In this document: one piece after another, positions 9,180-15,111 of the stretch
Layout of the letters: the number at the start of each line of letters is the position of its first letter
Position numbering within the stretch: the stretch's first letter is position 1
Source: Lojkania enalia
Lineage: Eukaryota; Ascomycota; Dothideomycetes; Pleosporales
Direction: 5' to 3'
Assembly: GCA_010094045.1 (NCBI GenBank)
Contig: ML986867.1
Span: 1-15,111, forward strand
Length of the DNA stretch: 15,111 bases
Notes under the pieces: model-generated
The model's database searches: none
What the model was told of the DNA's origin: nothing
What the model saw: only the letters and a program-made list of their open reading frames with translations
Position numbers and translations under genes: made by a program

Positions 9180-10280
9180 TATTACTTAGAAACAACTATA
9201 TATATATTTATATATACGTTAGTAGATAATAAAAGAATTATATAAATTACTAGAATAGGGATATTTAGGAGTAGTAGAAATAGAGTAAAGGCTAAGAAAG
9301 AGTTTTACCCTCGCTAATATAAGAAGAGAAGTATAAGATATACTCTATAAGTATTTAGAATACGGAAAGAATAAGGCTATAAGATATAAGCTTTATAGAT
9401 TCCTATAACTATTAGAAGTACCTAAAGGACTATAAGAATAGATTATAATCGATTTTATAACTAAATTACTAGAATTAATAGAACTAGAGTTAGAAAGAAG
9501 ATATAATATAATTATAAATGTAGTAGATTAACTAATAAAATATATATACTTTAGACTAGTATTAGAAATAATAATAGCATCTAAACTAGTATATAAGTTA
9601 TTATATATAATATTTGCGGAGTATAGAGTTCTAAAGTATATTACTTTAGATAGAGATAAATTATTTATATTTAAGTACTAGTAGGGATAGATAGAAAAGA
9701 TTGGAATCTAATAATAGATATTAACTAGCTTCTATCTATAAATAGATAGTTAGATAGAATAAGTTAACTAGAGTCTAGAAATATATTTAAGAATATATAT
9801 TAATAAATAATAAAATAATTAGATCGAACTATTACCTATAGTATAAATAGCCTATAATAGAATAATTTAGAGTACTATAGGGACTACACCCTTTAAAGCT
9901 AACTATAAATAGAAAGCTATTACATATTAGGAATAGAATAAGAAAAGATCTCTAGTTCTACTAGTAGACTAGAAAGCTAAAGAAATAAAGGAAGTCTATA
10001 ATTAACTTAAGGAAAAGATTTAGTTAAGAAACCTTAGAATAGTAGAATAGACTAATAAGTTAAGGATTAAGGAACTAACCTTTAAAGAGAAGGGTAAAGT
10101 TTTTCTGTTAATAAAAAACTTAAAGACTAAAAGATCTATAAAAAAGTTAGATTATAAAAGAATAGAACTATTTCTAATTAAAGAATAGGTTAGACCTATA
10201 AATTTTAAACTAAGACTACTAAATAATATAAAAATACACCTAGTATTTTATAAATTAAAACTAGAACTAGCGTTAGATAA
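9180..10280 (+). pseudogene. Integrase of element 2 (RIP-degraded, catalytic triad retained)
   Basis: Frame continuous with RNase H. The N-terminal HHCC zinc site is laid out correctly, but all four ligand codons now read Tyr: 9241, 9262 (His, six residues between), 9352 and 9361 (Cys, two residues between). The catalytic core keeps Asp at 9451-9453 (IDFITKLLEL), Asp at 9649-9651 (TLDRDKLF) and Glu at 9757-9759, with the D-35-E spacing exact. QIAYNRIIQSTIGTTPF-type sequence (about 9843-9895) marks the end of the core. A KVFLLIKNLKTKRSIKKLDYKRI block at about 10098 marks the C-terminal domain. Product would be nuclear and join cDNA to target DNA. Stops prevent a full product. Confidence 0.92.
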
Positions 10281-10314
10281 TATACTACTATAAGAAACTA
10301 TTAATATAGAACTA

Positions 10315-10512
10315 GAATAGGAATATAAAGTAGAGTATATACTAGTAAGAAAGCGGTTCGGACGTTAGTAGAAGTATCTAGTAAAGTAGAAAAGATATCT
10401 ATAGGAGGAAAGTTTATAGGAACTAGTATAGAACCTAACCAACTATACTATAAAACTAAAGGAGTTTTACTAGAAGGCTAGAATAATAGGTTATTAAGTA
10501 AAGCCTAGTTAG
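10315..10512 (+). pseudogene. C-terminal chromodomain of element 2 pol
   Basis: In the integrase frame, EYKVEYILVRKRFGR.QKYLVK.KRYL.EESL.ELV.NL matches the chromodomain pattern (Y-VE-IL, YLVKWKGY, ESTWEP, NL). The aromatic Trp codons of WKGY and TWEP are now TAG, as TGG-to-TAG under RIP. In chromoviruses this domain binds methylated histone H3 and guides insertion to heterochromatin. The pol ORF ends soon after; the exact stop is uncertain because TAG/TAA are common. Confidence 0.87.
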
Positions 10513-10546
10513 AGAGTAATAGTAGTAGTAATATAAAAGAAGCCTC

Positions 10547-11110
10547 TTATATAGAACTTAGAGTAGTAGTAGAAGGCACTTCGGACCTAGCAGACTTCCT
10601 CTCCTCTTCCTCCAACTTCTCTTACTCTTCTATTAACTTTACCTCTTATTTTCCAAGATCTAGACTATACTCTTCTAGAGAACGGACGCATTTCTTAGTA
10701 TATTCTAGGTAAGAAAGAGTTATATAATAGTAACGCGCAGATTTCTTAAGATAATAAATCTCCTCTTTCTTAGTAGCTACGAAATCTTAATAGGTAGAGG
10801 CAGACTTCTTATAGGCCTTTAATATATTTACTAAGAAACGGCGAAAGATACCTTTAATTAGAGAAAGATTATAAGATAAACCTTAAGAAAGATATTCTCT
10901 ATATATAGAAGAAAGGGTAGTATTATTATAGTAGTTGCAGTTTATAGACTAACAGTTTAAATAATAGTAAGACGGATCTATTATAATACCTAGAGAAAGA
11001 ATTAAGTAACTAGTATAATAGTTATAGGTAGAAGTATTTTCGTGTTAAACCTTTAGTATAGTAGGAAGAGAAAAGAAAGAAGAATAGGGCTATACTTATA
11101 AGTCGAGCAG
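10547..11110 (-). pseudogene. Possible antisense ORF between pol and 3' LTR
   Basis: On the minus strand one frame can be read from about 11110 down to a TAA at 10547-10549, roughly 185 codons, with only a few TAG/TAA stops after the first 40 codons. Visible segments are an NC.SINCNYYNNTT stretch with Cys residues (about 10945), a basic region GLSYNLSLIKGIFRRFLVNI (about 10880), and a C-terminus very rich in Lys and Glu (KKEEIYYLKK, KLIEE.EKLEEEERKSARSE) that looks helical and could form a coiled coil. The product is not recognised. Antisense ORFs at this place are known in some Ty3/gypsy elements, but I cannot show that this one is related. The + strand of the same stretch shows no pol-like frame. 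Confidence 0.45.
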
Positions 11111-11286
11111 GACCTACTAGAATATATAAAGTACTAACCCTAGAATAGAAAAATATAGATATAATACTATAGTATACCTATATAGAATGCGTTAGAAGCT
11201 AGAATAAGCTACTAGAGATAGTAGAATACTACACCTAGATAGAATAGATAAGATAATAAATTAAAGAGCTTCGGGACGAACTTATA

Positions 11287-11300
11287 GAGGGGGGAGTAGA
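11287..11300 (+). other. Polypurine tract of element 2
   Basis: GAGGGGGGAGTAGA directly precedes the 3' LTR. It is the plus-strand primer site and is nearly the same as that of element 1. Confidence 0.88.
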
Positions 11301-11838
11301 TATTATAAATATAGAACGCTAAGAGGTACTACTTCTATAGCTAGAACTTAATCTAATATTAGCTATTATATAGGTTAATTTAGACGAGGACTAATAAGGT
11401 AATAATAGGTAGAAGTATATTAAAGATTAATTATTAGATAATAAGTAGTAGGACTATAAAAACTAGGGAGATAATTAGTTAGATAATAAAGTATAGTATA
11501 ACCTATATATATAATAATAGTAGAAGTATTAGGTATAGTAGAATAGACCTAATAAACCTAATAGACCTAATAAGCTAGGCTTAGTAGTCTTAGACCTAAC
11601 TATATAAAACGGAAGATCTTCTTAATAGATTAAGTCCTATATAGTTATTCTTATAGATTTATCTTATTACTACGTTAGATTTCTAAATATACTTATTATA
11701 CTCGAAGACCTAGCGATTCTAATACTCTCTTTTTACTAAAGCTACCACCTTTAACCAACTTAATACTAATAAGCTCTAGTATATATACGACTGCAGCGGC
11801 GGTTATTATATATATTAGTAGTATATAGGTTAGTAATA
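11301..11838 (+). repeat. 3' LTR of element 2 (family B)
   Basis: 538 bp, same length and ends as 2516-3053, with about 50 substitutions by hand alignment, almost all C/T and G/A. It is followed directly by CTAGG and the inside of a pogo-type transposase, not by a copy of the left flank. Confidence 0.93.
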
Positions 11839-11839
11839 C

Positions 11840-12913
11840 TAGGGTATTAACGTAATAGGATAGGTAATACTACCTTTTCTTATCTTTATAGGCACCTACT
11901 ACCTCTCTATATAGTATAAAGAAGATAATATTCTATTAACCTAAGCTATATAGGTTACTAATAATAGCTAGACGATAAATAATATTAGTATTAAGTAGTT
12001 AAAGTATTTTAACGCGTATATAAAGGATCGTACTATTAGTACGTATTAATTACTAATTCTTAACAGCTATAAGAGCTACAACTTACTTAAATTTAGGTAG
12101 CTCTACGAGAAAAAGAATATTATTACTCTCTATATACCTCTACATTTATTATATCTACTATAACTACTAGATATAGGTTATTTCTCGCCTTTAAAGACTA
12201 TATATAGGTGCTAAGTTAAGTAGTTAATATACCATTATATTAACTATATTATAAAAATTAAGTTCTTATCCTACTTTAAAGCAGCTTTTAACGCAGTAAT
12301 TATAAAGAGCAATATCCTAAGTAGCTTTTAAGGTGCTAGTCTAGTTCTATTCGACCTAGATATAGTACTATTAAAGCTTAAAATTCGACTATATATACTA
12401 ATACCTTCTATAGTCGAAGATACCTCTTAGGAGTTAAAAATACTAAGTAATCCTATTAAATTGGGGTTTTAATTTACGTACGTTCGATTAAGAGTTTAAA
12501 AGTATCTAGATAGCTTATCTACTTTAATAGTAAAGGCGTTTAAATAGTTTATAAAGGGTGCTATATATATAATATATAAAAACGTACTATTACACGTTTA
12601 GGTTACTAAGCTTTAAGTAGCTAATAAGGCCGCTATATAATATTAATTATATAAAAGAAAGCGTATATAGAAGAAAGGTAACCTAATAATTAAAGAAGGC
12701 GTTTAATTAACTACTCTAAAAGAGTTTAGTACTTGTACTAATAAAAAGAAGAGTAGGAAGAAGGCGTATATTAATAGAGACTAGCCAACTTAAAAGTACT
12801 ATAGGTAGTACGGTAAAGTTAGATATAACTTATAGACGTGTAAAAATGATACTATAGATATAGAAGAATAGGCTACTATACTATATAATATAATAGAATA
12901 TAAGAAAGTATAA
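11840..12913 (+). pseudogene. Pogo-type transposase (DDE_1), C-terminal half, RIP-degraded
   Basis: Read in one frame from 11840 to a TAA at 12911-12913, about 357 codons, with only TAG/TAA stops. It begins inside the catalytic domain with a GINVIG.VLPFLIF block (family pattern G-ALPP-IIF-G). The second catalytic Asp in LILDGHxSH is now Asn at 12062-12064, with both His positions Tyr. Then YIPLHLLYLL.LLDIGYFSPLK (PPHSSHLLQPLDVGCF), IKIEFLSYFKAAF and FDLDIVLLKLKIRL follow, all hallmarks of fungal pogo transposases. Near the C-terminus a CCHC-like knuckle remains: Tyr at 12800-12802 and 12809-12811 stand for the two Cys, the His is also now Tyr, and the final Cys at 12839-12841 is intact. Lacks the DNA-binding half and the first catalytic Asp. 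Confidence 0.88.
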
Positions 12914-12958
12914 TATTTTGCGAAAAGTAGTTGCGATTTTAGTATGGTCTTAGTATTA

Positions 12959-13000
12959 TAATCAGCTCGCTTAGGTAATCAGCTCGTTTATACTATACGT
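12959..13000 (-). repeat. Right terminus of the truncated pogo element
   Basis: The motif TAATCAGCTCG occurs twice here, at 12959-12969 and 12976-12986, 17 bp apart, just inside a putative end at 13000 followed by TA (13001-13002). Paired subterminal motifs next to the end are common in DNA transposons and bind transposase. The left partner is missing, so the end cannot be confirmed by an inverted repeat. Confidence 0.55.
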
Positions 13001-13130
13001 TAGTATTACTATACGATAATAATTAATTATACTAATATATCTATAATTTAATCTAATTTCTAATATAGTACTACTATATAATAATAACTAATTATACTAA
13101 TATATCTATAACCTTAACTAATACTAGTAT
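13001..13130. repeat. 65-bp tandem repeat, two units
   Basis: Units at 13001-13065 and 13066-13130 both begin TAGTA.TACTATA and share CTAATATATCTATAA. Differences in the first two thirds are transitions; the last third is less similar. A third unit is not clear. No coding content. Confidence 0.6.
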
Positions 13131-13213
13131 TAATAGCTACTATTTAATTATAAATAACTTAAATATAATATAAAGACCTAACTTATAGAAACTTATAACT
13201 AAAAGAGGAGTAC
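13131..13213. other. A+T-rich stretch ending in a purine run
   Basis: No gene seen. AAAAGAGGAG at 13201-13210 lies three bases before repeat copy C1. It resembles a polypurine tract, which would make C1 a 3' LTR, but the evidence is thin. Confidence 0.3.
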
Positions 13214-13485
13214 TATTATAATAATACTATAATACCTTTATACCTATACTACTCTTATTATAATACCCGAACTAGCTGCTAGTAATAATTATTAGCTACT
13301 AGCTAAAATATAACCGACTTATTATAACTATAATAGAGGAAGATTTCGCTAATCTAACTAGCCTATATAGTAGTATAGACTTAGCTTCTATAAAAACCTA
13401 TATAATATAGATATTTCTATTCTTTATATAATATTTTAATATTTATATATAGTATATAGTAATAGAGTTAACTACCTAAAATATA
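13214..13485. repeat. 272-bp direct repeat, copy C1
   Basis: Matches 14800-15071 in the same orientation with mostly C/T and G/A differences. Both start TATTATA and end near TAAAATATA or TAAAGTACG. This copy is more degraded than C2. It could be an LTR (TA may stand for TG at the start, and a purine run precedes it) or a duplicated coding piece; in the + frame with PTYYNYNRGRF it reads as a Gln/Pro/Asn-rich peptide. I could not identify the parent element. Confidence 0.7.
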
Positions 13486-13823
13486 TATACTATTTTAACT
13501 ACTAATTAAATATATAATTAGTAATATAACTTATATAGCTAAAAAAAATACTAGCTAAAAAACTTAGATAAGCTACTTAAAAGATATAGAGTTTTTACTT
13601 TTACTATTAGTATAGTTTCTAATTATTTAGTAGCTCTATTTTATTTATAAGTATATAGTAAACTTAATTCTAATATAATTTTAACTTTATTATACCAGCT
13701 TTATAGTATATTACTTATACGACTAAAACTAGACTTATTATTACTCTAGAATAGAATTATTAATTAATTATAGTATATAATAGTAAACTTATATACTTTT
13801 CTAATAATAGGTAAGATTACTAT
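13486..13823. other. A+T-rich relic DNA, no identified gene
   Basis: About 340 bp almost free of CpA and TpG, so heavily RIP-mutated and therefore once repeated. No conserved motif could be recognised in any frame. It continues on the other side of the solo LTR at 14112. Confidence 0.4.
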
Positions 13824-13828
13824 CTTCT
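13824..13828. repeat. Target site duplication of solo LTR, left
   Basis: CTTCT, repeated exactly at 14107-14111. Five bases is the gypsy duplication length. Confidence 0.92.
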
Positions 13829-14106
13829 TATAACGGCGCAGGCAAGATAATAGGTCCGAATGCGGCACGAATCTACTTAGAGGCATATAGGAGTGCGTGG
13901 GGATTAGGGACCTAAGAATTCTATTAACACCTATAGGCCTTGTACGAAAGGATATAGAAGAACTACTAAGCTACTTATAAGGGAGTATGCAACTATATAC
14001 GGAAGGGAAAAGGGGTGGAGCTGGGGGTAGGATAAGATAAGCAAAAAGCTTTAGGATAAGGTTACATGTAAAGCTTTTCGTGGAACGATTTCTTCGCATT
14101 ATTACA
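13829..14106 (-). mobile_element. Solo LTR of gypsy family A, lightly mutated
   Basis: 278 bp, inverted relative to the 3' LTR of element 1 and homologous over its full length. On the minus strand it starts TGTAATAATG at 14106 and ends GTTATA at 13829 (TTACA before RIP). A perfect CTTCT duplication flanks it, and no internal element sequence is present. A solo LTR forms when the two LTRs of one element recombine. Unlike its surroundings it keeps about 20 CpA or TpG dinucleotides, for example GGCAAG, TGCGGCACG, GTGCGTGGGG and TTACATG, and so looks nearly free of RIP. Confidence 0.95.
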
Positions 14107-14111
14107 CTTCT
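14107..14111. repeat. Target site duplication of solo LTR, right
   Basis: CTTCT, exact copy of 13824-13828. Confidence 0.92.
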
Positions 14112-14799
14112 ATTTTATAAATATAGTAAAAACTAGATTAAATCTACTATAAATATAGTAGAAATAGTTAATATAGATATTCTTATTTAACTTTAATTAG
14201 TATAGTTTAATAAGGTTAAAGGCTATATACTTAAATAGCTAAATAGCTAGCTATTTATAGATAAGTTTTTAACTAATCTATTACTTTATCTTAGAAAAAC
14301 TATAGGTTTTATATTCTTATATTCTAGAGGTTCTACTATTTAATTATTTAACTAGTTTAATACTTATAGTATTATATAATAGCTAATTAATTATTTTAAA
14401 GCTAGTATAAACTATTAGATAATATAAGATTATTATATCTTTTATAATTAGCTTTCTTTCTTTATTTAGTTAAGGCCTCTAAATTACTAGTATAATAGAC
14501 TATTATAATTCTATAGCTAGATCCTAATCTCTAGCTATTAATAGCTAATAACTACTCTTATATATAATATAGTATAGTAGATTTTAATTAAAAACTATAT
14601 AGATAAGATTCTTATAGTTATTAAAATTTAATCTAGCTCTAAAGTCTAGTAAGATAATACTAGTAAAAAAGCTAGAAATATAAGCTATATTATATAATAT
14701 AAGCTTTCTTAGGCTATTAAAACCTATTATAATAAGTATTACGTTATCTTAGATAAATATCTATAAAATAGAGTTTCTAGCTATAAGTTAATTAGTTAG
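14112..14799. other. A+T-rich relic DNA, reading frame traces only
   Basis: Heavily RIP-mutated DNA continuing from 13823. Two + frames can be read for long stretches toward 14800 if TAG/TAA are taken as former sense codons. One of them runs into the repeat C2 (LLKPIIISITLS, then NIYKIEFLAI, then IPRHLYTYTTL). No domain of a known transposon protein could be named. A gag-like coding region is a guess. Confidence 0.35.
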
Positions 14800-15071
14800 T
14801 ATTATAGTAATACCGCGACACCTCTACACCTATACTACTCTTACTATAATACTTAAACCAGCTGCTAGTAACAGCTATTAGCTGCTAGCTAGAATATAAC
14901 CGACTTATTATAACTATAATAGAGGAAGGTTTTACCAATCCAGCTAGCCTGTATAGTAGTATAGACCTAGCTCCTATAAAAACCTATATAATATAGATAT
15001 CTCTATTCTTTATATAACATTTTAATATTTATATATAGTATATAGTAATAGAGTTAACTATTTAAAGTACG
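14800..15071. repeat. 272-bp direct repeat, copy C2
   Basis: Direct copy of 13214-13485, less mutated (keeps CCGCGACACC where C1 has TATAATACC, and CCAGC where C1 has CTAGC). In the + frame it reads PAASNSY.LLARI.PTYYNYNRGRFYQSS.PV, a Gln/Pro/Asn-rich peptide of unknown role; many Tyr are probably former His or Cys. Copy start points are 1586 bp apart. Confidence 0.7.
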
Positions 15072-15111
15072 ATTAACTAACTATATATAAACGTTTATAA
15101 TATTATATTAT

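Larger units (their letters stand above)
2516..11838 (+). mobile_element. Full-length Ty3/gypsy chromovirus (element 2, LTR family B) with nested transposon
   Basis: Two direct 538-bp LTRs enclose gag (frame of 3974), protease (frame of 5362), RT, RNase H, integrase, chromodomain, a possible antisense ORF and a polypurine tract. The span is 9323 bp; taking out the nested DNA transposon and its duplicated TA leaves 7474 bp, normal for fungal gypsy elements. Its integrase and LTR sequences differ from those of element 1, so it is another family. All frames are broken by RIP-type TAG/TAA codons and several catalytic residues are changed, so it cannot move by itself. No primer binding site matching a tRNA could be recognised just after the 5' LTR; RIP may have altered it. 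Confidence 0.93.
11839..13000 (+). mobile_element. Truncated pogo/Fot-type DNA transposon, right part only
   Basis: The right half of a second DNA transposon: transposase C-terminal half, then a right terminus ending at about 13000 before a TA. Its sequence and ends differ from the nested Fot1-like element, so it is another family. The left half is missing: the reading frame starts exactly at the end of LTR B, and the matching left part is not found on the other side of element 2. The end region (12925-13000) is less RIP-altered than the coding part, keeping several CA and TG. Confidence 0.85.

Noticed and set aside
2232..14106. A giant composite transposon bounded by inverted LTR A copies
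   Set aside because: The right copy has its own perfect CTTCT duplication on both sides, so it is an independent solo LTR; the left copy belongs to element 1 next to its polypurine tract.
14112..15071. Copia-type gag
   Set aside because: The Gln/Pro/Asn-rich translation with RGRF recalls nucleic-acid binding tails, but there is no zinc knuckle, protease or RT nearby to support the family.
1..15111. A genome with reassigned TAA/TAG codons (for example a ciliate)
   Set aside because: Stops also replace Trp and Arg, catalytic Asp codons become Asn, and zinc ligands become Tyr. That is point mutation at CpA/TpG, not a code change.
1..15111. Mitochondrial or plastid DNA because of high A+T
   Set aside because: All recognisable genes are nuclear transposon genes; no organelle genes, tRNAs or rRNAs are seen.
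1..15111. CRISPR array, defence island or host gene cluster
   Set aside because: Repeats are LTRs, terminal inverted repeats and one two-unit tandem repeat; there are no regularly spaced short repeats and no intact non-transposon ORF.

Overview
This window is repeat-only DNA from a filamentous fungus, most likely a Pezizomycotina ascomycete. The sequence is very A+T-rich, and in most stretches the dinucleotides CpA and TpG are almost absent while TpA is everywhere. Every transposon reading frame is broken by TAG and TAA, but the frames stay in register for hundreds of codons. This is the signature of repeat-induced point mutation (RIP), which turns CpA into TpA on either strand of duplicated DNA. 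I see no host gene, RNA gene or CRISPR array. The species cannot be told from this sequence.

Layout. (1) 1-2510: 3' part of a Ty3/gypsy chromovirus on the + strand (integrase core, integrase C-terminus, chromodomain, untranslated tail, polypurine tract, 3' LTR 'A'). Its 5' part lies outside the window. (2) 2516-11838: a full-length second gypsy element of another family, with 538-bp LTRs 'B' at each end, a long gag, protease, RT, RNase H, integrase, chromodomain and a possible antisense ORF before the 3' polypurine tract. (3) 6035-7881, nested inside its RT: a complete Fot1/pogo-type DNA transposon on the minus strand, with 47-bp terminal inverted repeats and a TA target duplication. (4) 11839-13000: the C-terminal half of a different pogo-type transposase with its right end; its left half is missing at the LTR junction. 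(5) 13001-15111: A+T-rich relic DNA with a 65-bp tandem repeat, two 272-bp direct repeat copies, and between them a solo LTR of family A (13829-14106, minus strand) flanked by a perfect CTTCT duplication.

History. The Fot1-like element entered gypsy element 2, because removing it and one TA restores the RT frame. Both were then degraded by RIP. The solo LTR is strikingly less mutated than its surroundings, perhaps because about 280 bp is below the length RIP recognises, or because it arrived later. The left and right flanks of gypsy element 2 do not match each other, so a rearrangement is needed as well as nesting. The window is best read as an AT-rich transposon graveyard. The points most worth a second look are the long Cys/His-like extension of the element 2 gag, its antisense ORF, the spared solo LTR and the unmatched junctions.
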